A DNA stretch of 64,000 bases from the NCBI RefSeq assembly GCF_947623445.1, contig NC_135245.1, positions 3,107,501 to 3,171,500 of the forward strand. Reading direction: 5' to 3'. Positions 24,148-42,372 of this stretch are shown in pieces. Every line of letters starts with the position of its first letter. Position 1 is the first letter of the stretch. Source of the DNA: Clavelina lepadiformis. Taxonomy: Eukaryota > Chordata > Ascidiacea > Aplousobranchia > Clavelinidae. A model generated the notes under the pieces. It saw nothing but the letters and a program-made list of their open reading frames with translations. It was not told where the DNA came from and ran no database searches. Both the position numbers and the translations under genes were made by a program.

Positions 24148-25476
24148 TCAGACATTGTCATTTGAAGCTAATGGTTGATAGTTATATCTTTTTACCTTAG
24201 ATTTCTTGTCTGATTTTTTTGATATACATCCCACATATATCACAACAATCCAGGTGAACAATAACAAGCTTGTGGCTGCATACAGCAAACCTGTCATATA
24301 TTTCTGAGGTAAAAAACCTGGTGTTGATGGTGGCACCTCTGTTCTTTCACATTCTTTGTCAATGTCGACTGGTATCACAGACACAGCTCTTTGTTTAAGC
24401 TCTTCAAATGGACAAGCAAAGCTACATCCAAGCACACTAAGGGGGAGTGCGGGATTTACCGTTGAATTTCGATAAAATGTTTTCACAAAGTAAGATGTTT
24501 TGTCTGCTGATGCCTGTTTGTAAACTTCAAATAAAATCGCACTTGCGAATGGAGGTGGCCGCATGTTGTATGCCTGGAGAGCGTTCAGTAATGCACTGAG
24601 TGTGGTGTCATGAGCAGAATAAGCTACAACCTTGTAAGTATTTTCAAAATCAATAGCTCGTTGTATATTGTCCAGAATGGCTTTCACCAGAAGGCCAGCA
24701 CCACCAGCTTTGGCAATTTTTACTTGATAACCAGGATTAGTTCCACCAAACAATACACCCATATCAATACCAGCTATTTCATTCAATTTTTTCAAACGAT
24801 CATCAGTAACCCATGATGGAAGAGCAAGGTTGGCAGCTTTTTCGCAAACCAGAGCATCTTCTACGTCCCACGCTGCCTTAATGTTCATAGTACCGTCCCA
24901 TTGAGTGAAATTCGCAAGCTCTTTCAGAAATGGAGCATATTTTTCTTCTATTTTTTGATAAATTGGTGAATGTACAATCTGCGAGCTCAATTCTGAGTAT
25001 TTTGGGCAGTCATGTAGTGGAAATCTCAATAAGTAATCGGTTTCTACCGGTATTGTGTGCACTGGGATGGGCTGCCAAGTGGTGTTGGTTCCATTCCATT
25101 TTTGGCGACCACTTGGTGGATACAAAGCAGCCATGTTACATTCTGCACTCATCAATGTTCTGTCAACATCCGTACTACGGATATAGATTTCCGATCGCTT
25201 GTATTCTTCACTTAATAATTTACCGTATCTTTGTCTGAAAAAGCGCCCCAATTCATATTCTTGTCTCATTCCAACTTGTGTTAATTGACCAGGTCCTTGG
25301 GGCCAGATTGGCTTGTTATTGTACGGGTCACTTGGATAAGAATAAAGCGCCGATCTGGAGCCATGTCTCCAAATTAAGTTGGCAAACACAAGCTCGGGCT
25401 CATTTTCAGCAGCACAAGATTTTATGAAAACAATTACAGAAGCAAAGAGATAAACTACTTTGATTGTAGCAGCCAT
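24148..25476 (-). CDS. Intronless histidine acid phosphatase, lysosomal type (copy B)
   Basis: 442 residues in one exon. The N-terminal signal peptide is MAATIKVVYLFASVIVFIKS. The catalytic site is WRHGSRSALYSYPSDPY (Ser at the usual Asp after RHG). YIRSTDVDRTLMSAECN, NTTWQPIPVHTIPVET and VVAYSAHDTTLSALLNA complete the active-site signature. A C-terminal helix (TGLLYAATSLLLFTWIVVIY) is followed by a Lys-rich tail with YNYQPL, a YxxPhi tyrosine sorting motif like that used by vertebrate ACP2 to reach lysosomes via the endocytic route. It shares the exact start MAA-IKV-YL with copy C and most of its C-terminal luminal sequence with the decayed copy, so B, C and P form one subgroup. Looks functional. 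Confidence 0.94.
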   Translation of the reverse strand: MAATIKVVYLFASVIVFIKSCAAENEPELVFANLIWRHGSRSALYSYPSDPYNNKPIWPQGPGQLTQVGMRQEYELGRFFRQRYGKLLSEEYKRSEIYIRSTDVDRTLMSAECNMAALYPPSGRQKWNGTNTTWQPIPVHTIPVETDYLLRFPLHDCPKYSELSSQIVHSPIYQKIEEKYAPFLKELANFTQWDGTMNIKAAWDVEDALVCEKAANLALPSWVTDDRLKKLNEIAGIDMGVLFGGTNPGYQVKIAKAGGAGLLVKAILDNIQRAIDFENTYKVVAYSAHDTTLSALLNALQAYNMRPPPFASAILFEVYKQASADKTSYFVKTFYRNSTVNPALPLSVLGCSFACPFEELKQRAVSVIPVDIDKECERTEVPPSTPGFLPQKYMTGLLYAATSLLLFTWIVVIYVGCISKKSDKKSKVKRYNYQPLASNDNV

Positions 25477-27098
25477 AGTTTTGCAGTATTCTGTTACTTA
25501 ACCTACACAGGAAACATGAAGCTTATTATCAAAACATCAAGAAAGTCAAGAGGACTGAATACAACAAGAAAATGCAAAACAGAAGTTTAAATCTTTGAGA
25601 TTTGAATTTTTTGAAATTCCACAGGATAATTGAAACAGTTTGTTTTGTAGAACTTAAAGTGCACGAAACAAACCTATTTTAAAAGCTTGAGCTTTAGAAC
25701 ATAAGTACACTCATTTCATACAAAAATGCATAAATCAAATCACAGTTGTTTTGCTTATACAGTGATATCATTCAAAATACAGTTACCTGAATTTAACATG
25801 CTGACAAAGGTTCTTACATGTGTGCAACATTTCACAAAAATATGGATAAAAGTACATCGTAAGTGCATTTTATGTGTTATCAAATTAATGCCATCACTTT
25901 GTTGGCACAACTGTCAAGAACTAAAAACTCCAATCAAAATAAACTTATAACTTATTGAAGTCCTTGGGTATTCTCACTGATGATAATATATTACAGATGC
26001 AAAGTTATTGCATGACATAGAAAAGGCCTACTGAATACTATAAAAATGTCTACTACTAGTATATATTGTATATATTTGTGTCACAAACACAAAATGTATC
26101 AAGTATATATATAAAAATAACTAAGTTTATGTCTCCACTTTATAACTGACATATACCAAAAACATTATTAAGATCAAACACAAAACATAGTATTCACTTC
26201 TACATATTATAACTTATGTTGATAACTTGACAAGTAGAGTAAGTTAAAATATTTTCCTTAGCGCATTTGTATTAATACATTATTTCACACATCAAACAAA
26301 AAAGGCTACCCTATCAACAGCTAATAGTAAAGAAATATGACATAAATAAACCGGCATATATATCTGTCCAATAGCAAGTGCTTCGGACCTTCAAAACAAA
26401 TGAAGCGAAAAACAAGAATACAAGTTAAAGATACTGAGCAAATTTTCTCATGCTTTCAGAATCGTTACTACATAATATTATCAACCATAAATTTTATAAT
26501 GCATACCAATATAAGACAAACTTTGCCTAAATAAATCATAAGAAATCTCTCATTTATAAATTGGAATCATTGTAGTCGAAGTCAAGATACAAAACTGGTT
26601 CACAATATCAACTGTAACTAAAGTCATATAATGTACCATACATACTTTTACGATATATATATACATCACATTTTTTGGTCATAAATCATGGTCAGCATCA
26701 AACAAACTCTCAGGGTTGCAAAAAGTTCTCCATTAAATTCAAAATACTTCAGTTTATTCTTATGATTAAATTTTAAAATTACCTTTAACGACTTACAGAA
26801 GCACTGCATAGTAGCAATATTCACTTGCCTTAATCTATAACTAACATTGATCTTAAGAAAATTAAATTTATGAGATTACGTTAAAAAGAGACATAGTTAC
26901 ACTGAAATAAATCTTTAAAAAGGTCTGCAATGTGTATACATCATATAGTGTATTTTGCAGTATATAGACACTAAGTTTTTTTGTAGTGTCCACTACAAAA
27001 CCACACCAGACCATATTAAGTATTTTCAGTATTTTAATGTTTCATTAACATTTTAAGTATATTTTAGCAACCATTTTTTACACATACAGCCTTGCATC
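25477..27098. other. Intergenic region
   Basis: About 1.6 kb, very AT-rich with several TATATA runs (for example near 26070 and 26650). No gene or element recognised. Confidence 0.5.
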
Positions 27099-28391
27099 CT
27101 ACACCTTTGAAAATCTTACTTCTGACTTCTTTGATCTAATTCTAAATGCAACAATTATCCCCACTAACACGATGACTATCCATGTGAGCACAAGCAAACT
27201 TGAAGAGGAGTAACGCAATCGCCAAATCTGATCATCTTGCAAAGTGCTTCTTCCACATTCTTTGTCAGGATCATCTGGAGTGATAGATGCAATACGTTCT
27301 TTGAATTCTTCAAATGGACATTCAAAGTCACATCCTAATATACTTAGCGGAAGGGGATCATGGTCAACCGAATTCCGGTAAAATGTTTTAACAGTGTAGG
27401 ATGGCTGGTTGCCTGATGTCATCCTATAAACCTCAAACATTATTGAGCTAGCTAATGGAGGCTGCGTCATGTCGAATGCATCAACCGCAATTAGCAGTGC
27501 AGCGAGTGTGGTGTCATGCGCGGAGTACGCCACAATCTTATAAGTACTTTCAGTTTTACCATTAATGGCGCTGTCAATGTTGTGGACAATGGTCTTCAAC
27601 AAATTCCCAGCACCTCCAGCTTTAGCCACTTTAACACGATAGCCTGGATTAACTCCACCAAATAGTATTGCTATATCAAGGCCAGCTATTTCATTCAGTT
27701 TGGCCAGACGTTCTTCAGTTACCCACCATGGAAGTGGAAGATTAACACTTTTCTCTAAAACAAGGACATCCTGAACGCCTATCCAAGCTTGCATGATGCT
27801 CAATTTACCATTCCACTGAGTAAAATTTGCTATTTCCTTGAGAAATGGTGCGTATTTGGCTTGCAAGAGTTTGTATATTTTCGATTGATAAATTTCGGAA
27901 AGTAATTCCAAATACTTTGGGCAATGTGGAGCAGGATATATAAGTAATAAGTCAGTGTCCTCAGGTACCGTGTGTACAGGAAGAGGCTGCCAAGTGGTAT
28001 TCGTACCGTTCCATTTTTGGCGGCCACTTGGAGGATACAGACCGGCCATATTACATTCTGCACTCATTAATGTTCTGTCAACATCAGTACTACGAACATA
28101 AATCTCAGAACGTTTATAGAGTTTGCTTAAGAAGTTGTTGTACCTTTGTCTGAAATACTGCCCAAGTTCATGTTGCTGTCTCATTCCAACGTTTGTTAAC
28201 TGGCCAGGGCCCTGAGGCCATATTGGCTTGCCATTGTATGGGTCACTTGGATAGGAGGTAACTGGAGATCTGGAGCCGTGTCGCCATAGTAAGTTGGCAA
28301 ATACAAGCTGAGGAGCATTCTCAGTAGCACAGTTTTCCAATAGAACCACTGTGCAAGCCAACAAATAAATTACTTTAATCACAGCAGCCAT
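27099..28391 (-). CDS. Intronless histidine acid phosphatase (copy C, without tyrosine sorting motif)
   Basis: 430 residues in one exon, the most upstream-lying copy of the array on the minus strand. Signal peptide MAAVIKVIYLLACTVVLLEN. Catalytic motif WRHGSRSPVTSYPSDPY keeps the Pro of RHGxRSP, with Ser for Asp. YVRSTDVDRTLMSAECN, WQPLPVHTVPEDTD and IVAYSAHDTTLAALL are intact, as are the paired cysteines of the LGCDFECPFEEF region. A membrane helix (SSSLLVLTWIVIVLVGIIVA) is followed by a short basic tail (FRIRSKKSEVRFSKV) with no Tyr, so the YxxPhi motif seen in A and B is missing. It may stay at the cell surface or use another route. Otherwise it appears functional. Confidence 0.94.
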   Translation of the reverse strand: MAAVIKVIYLLACTVVLLENCATENAPQLVFANLLWRHGSRSPVTSYPSDPYNGKPIWPQGPGQLTNVGMRQQHELGQYFRQRYNNFLSKLYKRSEIYVRSTDVDRTLMSAECNMAGLYPPSGRQKWNGTNTTWQPLPVHTVPEDTDLLLIYPAPHCPKYLELLSEIYQSKIYKLLQAKYAPFLKEIANFTQWNGKLSIMQAWIGVQDVLVLEKSVNLPLPWWVTEERLAKLNEIAGLDIAILFGGVNPGYRVKVAKAGGAGNLLKTIVHNIDSAINGKTESTYKIVAYSAHDTTLAALLIAVDAFDMTQPPLASSIMFEVYRMTSGNQPSYTVKTFYRNSVDHDPLPLSILGCDFECPFEEFKERIASITPDDPDKECGRSTLQDDQIWRLRYSSSSLLVLTWIVIVLVGIIVAFRIRSKKSEVRFSKV

Positions 28392-31300
28392 GTTTGTACA
28401 GTATGATGTAACAATTAGTTGGCAATATCACTAATTTTGCATGGAAAATTGGAATCAGATATTTGAAATCTAGATGAAATAAATATATATATAGGAGTTT
28501 TTTAAATGCAGAGTTTTGTGAATGAAAACATTGTTTCCTTAAATTACTTTTAACCAAATATATAAGATATAGAGTTATAGACTATTTAATGGAATGAAGA
28601 CACTGCAAATGGGGAATTGAAAAAATGATAGGACCTCAAGGTCAATCGAAAATAGTTATGTAACATCATTTACCCTTTTACCAGAAGCAGGGCATGCAAA
28701 CTTAAGGTTAAAATATAAAAGTTTCAAATAAAACGATTTGACAATGTTGTAATTACATCAGAGTAATAAAGTTAATATCATTCAAAAGAATTTTACAAAA
28801 CCTATGATGGAATCAAAAAAGTTTAGTCTGATTTACTAAAGATTTCGTTTTGCTTGAATATGATTAGGAATATTAAAGACATGGTTATAAATATTCAAAA
28901 ACGATTTAACTATTTCTAATCACACCATGGAATAATAATTCAAATCATTTAAAATGACACATTGGTAAGTACTGTTCTAACTACAGTAATGGGTTAGGGT
29001 TAATTATGTCACTCGAATGAATAATTTATGTCATAATTGTGTCACTCAAATGAACTGTCACTCAGATGATATAGCCTTCACCCGTTTTCTCAATATTGCA
29101 TTTTATACAGATTCTCAAACATCCTTGAAAATTATTCAAAATACCTTATTTGTGCGAAAATCTAACTTGGTACAGCGTTTTCTTATATAATAATAGTGGT
29201 ATTATTATAAAATGTTATTTTATAGTGTGATGATAGTGACAATGTCTATAGGATATCAATATACCCTGTCCGGCAGCCAATAAAACAACTAGGATAAAAA
29301 CGTGTTTATTTGCGACCGTTCGCAGTATTTACCGGTAAGTTGTGTAACTTAGAACATCAACTAACCATCAATATTCTTACCTAAAGATGAAACTCAGTAA
29401 GATCGACGTAACAAATAACTGTCATTGACTGCATTCGTTAAATCGTTCTGTTACAAGAACGTCAACAACAGCTAGCACATCCCCTGTGACGAAACGTTAA
29501 TGTTACAACAAAACTGATGCAATAAAAATCCGTACTTCTTGTAGCGCTGTTTTGCAATTATTTCATCGCTTTTTTCGAACGGCAACGTAATTCCATCCAG
29601 CGTTCAGCAATCTCTTCTAGATCACCATCTGATGTCAATATTTGCACAAGCATCACATTGAAGAAAAAATTTGGGGAAACTCCGGTTTAGGAATCTGTGC
29701 AGATTGATCCTTTTATAAAGTTCAGTATTAAAACTAATGCGTTTAATTGTAAATTTTTTTTAACATTTTTTAAAAAAAATAATCGTTTTAATAGTCGACC
29801 GTTCTTGACATCAGCGAGAGCAATATGACATTTTCTACAATAGTACAGAACGGTTGCTTAAAAAGCTCACAAAGAAAATTGATTTTTTTTTTGCCGTATG
29901 TAGCGGTTCTATGAACTATACCTTATCGTTTTTTTTTTAAATATAGCTTGCAAAATTGTGTTTGTGCTTCACACGTATGTTTGCCTTACAATATAGCAAT
30001 ACAGTAGCCAATACCTGTATATTTAGAGCATGCAATCATCTTTGCTTCCCAAATACTGATAGAATGTTGCGATTGTATTGTATTGTAATGTATTGCCCTT
30101 ACTTTTTCTCTTTTTGTTTTGATCGTTTAAGGAATATGATTTATGCCTAAGCAGTATCCAAGGCAAAATTGACGCTTAATGATAAAATTGCTGTTCAGGT
30201 TCATACCGTTATGGTGCAGAACTAAACAGTTGACTTTTATAACTAGCGTGCAAAGCGTTTTGATGGTCTTTTTAGCTTTCTGAAATAAGTTTGTGGTTTT
30301 CATCTTTGATAAGTAGCCTACCGTACTACGCTATATACGTAGATTGCAGTTAACTAAAAAGGTGTTGAAAGCTAGTTAGAGAGACTATAGGCTATGCTTA
30401 CTATACGGTATGTCAGTACCGCATGTGCTGCATGGTATCTAAATGTAGAGACATCAAATCGTTACAAGTGTTTTTCTATCATTTTTGTGCAAAAAACAGC
30501 ATATATCAAAGTAGAAACATGTAACAGGAACTAAAAAGCAGCCACACATTGTGAGTTTGACTTCACATTTAAACTATTTATTTACAATTACGTCTATATT
30601 TTCTCAATGATGAAATTATACTGTGAAAAGTGTCACACACACAAGCTTGAAACTTATAAACATACTAGCCATGCCATTTCTTGTTTACGTTAAGTATACT
30701 ATATGAAGAAAACAAGTTAGGGTGTTAGAATGCTACTTTGCAATAAAGCCAGCTTGAACTTAATGCCAACTTGAATTTAGAAAGCGTTGCAGGCGTATCA
30801 AAATTTTTATATTTGCTTTCTCGATTTCTCATTGAAAAGTGCCACACTTTCATAATTGCCATATGAGTCATAGGCTACTTGCCTTCCTTTCCACTATAAA
30901 TACAGTCGGAAGAGAAATGAATGTGCTGGACACGTGTCATAGCAGGTTTTCAGTATACCTTTTCCACATTATTCTGAGTTCCAAAGCTTAGGTGGAGAAA
31001 TTGTGCTTTTACATGACAATTCAAAGTGTTAGGAGTTGAATATTGGTGCAACAATGCAACAATTTTAAAAGGATTTACACTAAACTGAGTTTAAGGTTTG
31101 TTCATGCATAAAGTCTTATTGATAAACTGCATTTATCTAATACATTCCTGTGAAAGTCAGCGTAATTCCACAACCTAACTTCCCGTAAATTCATCGGTCG
31201 TTTAACTCTACATATTACTCAGTTAGTATGGGTGGTACATAACTGCATGTCGTTCTCATACCCAACTGAAAGACTGCTTACTAAAATTTGCAAAACAAAG

Positions 31301-32295
31301 TCCACTTATTAACCGCATTCCAAAATATGGGATTTGATTTTAAAATTGAGTCAGGATGAATTTCATAACCAGTTGTCAAAAAAGCTTGTTGACACATGTT
31401 GCACTGTAGTTAAATTATTATATTTTTAATTTAATTGTAATCCTAGGCCTAATTGAAGAGAAAACACACGAATTTTGTTACCTTGACATGTGTTGGCGCT
31501 TTGGTAGCGTTGTGTTTTATCATCAAGATATGAAATTTGCTAAGTTTCTTAAAATATCTAGTGTTAGTATTTTAACCAATAATTCTTAATGTTACCATTC
31601 AGTGTTTCCATTGTTAGCGGTGTTCTGGTAAAGTAGACGCTGGCATTACTGGATATCTAGAGGCGTCTATGTCTGTAGCATTACACACACAGGAACATAA
31701 GCATGTAGTGAAGTCTGAGATAATACTTTTTATTTATCCAAGGTTTTTACCCTGATATGTACGCTACATAAAAACGTAAAATACAGTAATACTTCACACT
31801 TTTCATTTCAGTTAATAATTCAGAAGTGAGTTATTAATTTCATGTGAAGATTTAATTGTGTTGTGCAATGAAGTGAAAGGATATGTTTGCAATGAATATG
31901 AAGTTCTATCAATGATTGTTTTGTTCAACTGGATTAAATGGCAAAGGGACAAAAGCTTTCTGCTTCAAGAGAAGGTTGTAATTTATGCATCTCTAAATTT
32001 TCATTTCTATGTTGTTAAGGATGAAGCAATTGTTGAAATGTTAATGGTTTGGATAGTTGCTCAAATCTAATATCAACATGTTCAAACAAACAGATTTTGT
32101 TCTTACTTGACTTACATGTGGTTGTAAGACGTCTTTCCAACTTTAAAGCTTTATTTCAGCTGTTATCTGCAGATTATTTTAACAATATTTTTCATGATAA
32201 GATTGATGATTGCTTTTATCATTGTGGTTTATAACCATACAGTTTCAGAACTCATCGTTAGTTTAATTTTCTTTATAAAATTTATCGTTTTACAG
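28392..32295. other. Long non-coding interval; upstream part of RSPH10B
   Basis: About 3.9 kb between acid phosphatase copy C and the first RSPH10B exon found. The missing RSPH10B start exon (ending in phase 1) must lie here or further up but I could not identify it. Near 28990-29060 the motif GTCACTC followed by an AATGA-like stretch recurs three times. On the minus strand about 29570-29680, a short open stretch ending in SDGDLEEIAERWMELRCRSK looks protein-like and may be an orphan exon or element remnant. Confidence 0.4.
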
Positions 32296-39820
<7,525 letters not shown>

Positions 39821-42372
39821 AAGTGAAGATAAAACATTTTTAAACATAAGTTTTCTTTAAAACCGATTTTTGTTCTGCACTTTTTATAATTTTTTAACCA
39901 CGTTTAATCACATAATTTTTTTCTTTTCTAAAAAACGTTTTTAGTAGGTGGTAGTTTCACCGAAGACGTAATTTAATGTTTATCTGTACCATTTTCTAAA
40001 AGCCTTGCAACTAATCTGTGTACTAAATTAGAACTTTTCATTTAAAAGAATTGTACGTGGAGTCTAACGGAGTATTTCTGTATATTGTTTATAAATACTA
40101 AATATTTATTTATTTCTGTAATGTATTGTAGGCTCTTGCATGACCGTGAATATTGTTTCAGATTTATGTCGACGTTTCAAACACTTGACATATAAGCGAT
40201 TTTCTCATTAAAAATGTATGATTATAGCATTTTTACTTCCTGCAATTGTATTTATATGTGCGAAATTTTTTTTGTAATAAATATGAACCTTTGCCATTTA
40301 GCGCTGAACGCAAAAATATGGTTATTCGTCATGTTTAAAAGTTTGGGTTGACAAGGTCAAGCATTCTGCTTCACTGGATTGTTCTGCACTGGTATGTTAG
40401 AACTGCAAGGTTTAAATAAATTAGTTTGACGAAGGTAAAAAATAAAAATGTTTATAATGATGAATTTAGGCTGTGAAAGGAAAACAAAATGCTCATAGGT
40501 GTAGATTGTATAAGTCAAGTTCCACAAAGTTTATGCTTGACGTGAAGGACATTTATCTTTTAAGTACGAAAATACGGGAATTTTTATAAGCCCTGTAGAA
40601 TGAATATGACACTCGGGACTGTTTGAAGGCATTGTGAAAGTTGATTTAGAATGATGTTCATGTTACCAAGGTAGAGGTTTAACAAAGGGTCTCGTGATCA
40701 AGGAGTTGTTAGCATAGTCTCCTGACTTCAACCCAAAAAACAAAAATAATTGCGCAATAATATACGTACTTATGTAGAGATTAGGTACAAGACTAGGTAC
40801 CTACAAAACAGAAGTGCGAAATTGGTTTTTTCTTGTTTCTTGGAAATTAACAGACAGTTGTTAAACTGTAATTGTTTTATGTACGATTTTTTTGGTTCAT
40901 AGATTCAGAAGCTGGCAATACCTTGGGGGTTTCCCTTACCCGAACAGAAATTTGATAGAAGCTACTGTAGGCTTATTAACTTTTTACCAAATGGCCTTTA
41001 CATTTTGCAATCGATGTCATCAACGTATGAAATCGTTTAGTGATAGTTATATAAACAAATTTTAGTTCATTTAGTGTAGTTTTACCTGTTAAGATTAATA
41101 GATTACGCACATACTGTTTTTGGTGTTTAGTAAGTTTCCACTGGAATAGGCCTATTAGGCTATTCCAAGCTATTAGCTTCAGGATATAATCAGGTTGTCA
41201 TGGTAAGAAGGTAGGGGTATAGGCTAGCTTCAAAAGCTTTATTTTTCGGAAAGCAGAAAGGGACACAATTTCATGGTTCAGTACTTTAGTAGTCTCTGGA
41301 GGTGCAAAATCACCTGAAAGTTACTAAACTGTGACGTCTTTTTGCATAAAAGTTAAGATTTTGTCGAAATAGTCTCAAAAGCTATGGCCTACTGGCCTAT
41401 ACCCTACAGGCTACAAAATGAGAACATTAACTGATTCTATTTCAGTCTGCCTGTACTCTGACGAATTTAATTTCTACTTTTTTGGCATAACCAACTCCTT
41501 TGCAAACTTTACGAATTTGATGATTTGGTGTCAGCTAAACAAAACAGCCCTATCTTTTACTGTCAGAAAGGAAAACTCCAGTATAAGTGGCATGAAAATT
41601 CTAAGCCTTTCCTAGGTGGTTTTTGTTTAAACGCCATTTTTCAACCTTGTAATACCAACCTTAATCAACAACCATCATTTATCACCCCTTGACGGCCATA
41701 AGCAAGTTCTACTTATAACTGTTATAAGTTTATAATAAAATTTAGGTTGCAGTCAATAAAGTTGACGTACCTGCCATTGCAATAAAATAAAGTAATAAAA
41801 TTTTCACAGCACAATTGGCAAACTTTGCCAACGAAAAACCGGTATTCTAGTGGCACCATGCTTCCTACTACAAGCTCTCTACAGGCCTATTGTTTATGAA
41901 GAGTGAAACTGAAAAACAAAATTTGGGTAGACTTTTTAAAAAAAAAATATGGTCTATTTGAACAATTTATATGATTGTTTCTAGTTCTATATTTGTGAAC
42001 AAGAAGACTTTTTTCAGAAACACAAGGTGAAGGCTGGGATATCCTAACCTTGAAAAAATTTAATCAAGCTAGCCTAGGCTAGATATTTTACACTTCCAGT
42101 AAAAACAAGTTTTTTTCAGATGGGCGTGTAGGGTTGTAATTCTTTAGGTAGCCACGTGGGGATAAAAAAATCTATAATTAATAAGGTTACTAGTTGCAAC
42201 ATATATCATCAAAACCTAGACAGTTTATAATAAGCTAGCAATAAATTTAAACAGCCTACGTTTTTCCTTTTTTGAAATCTTTTGTTTAACCAGAATTAGT
42301 TTAAAAGGATTTTAGATTGTCTGGTAGTTTTTCTTGAATGTCTGGTAGTTTTCGGTGGTGCCCGGAGCTAAT
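39821..42372. other. Intergenic region between RSPH10B and SPAST
   Basis: About 2.5 kb. It starts with the RSPH10B 3' UTR, with an AATAAA near 40277. The rest is AT-rich, with no recognisable gene. The SPAST promoter should lie near its downstream end. Confidence 0.5.

Noticed and set aside
28980-29000. GGGTTAGGGTTA telomere-like text
   Set aside because: Only two units; no array, so not an interstitial telomere repeat worth calling.
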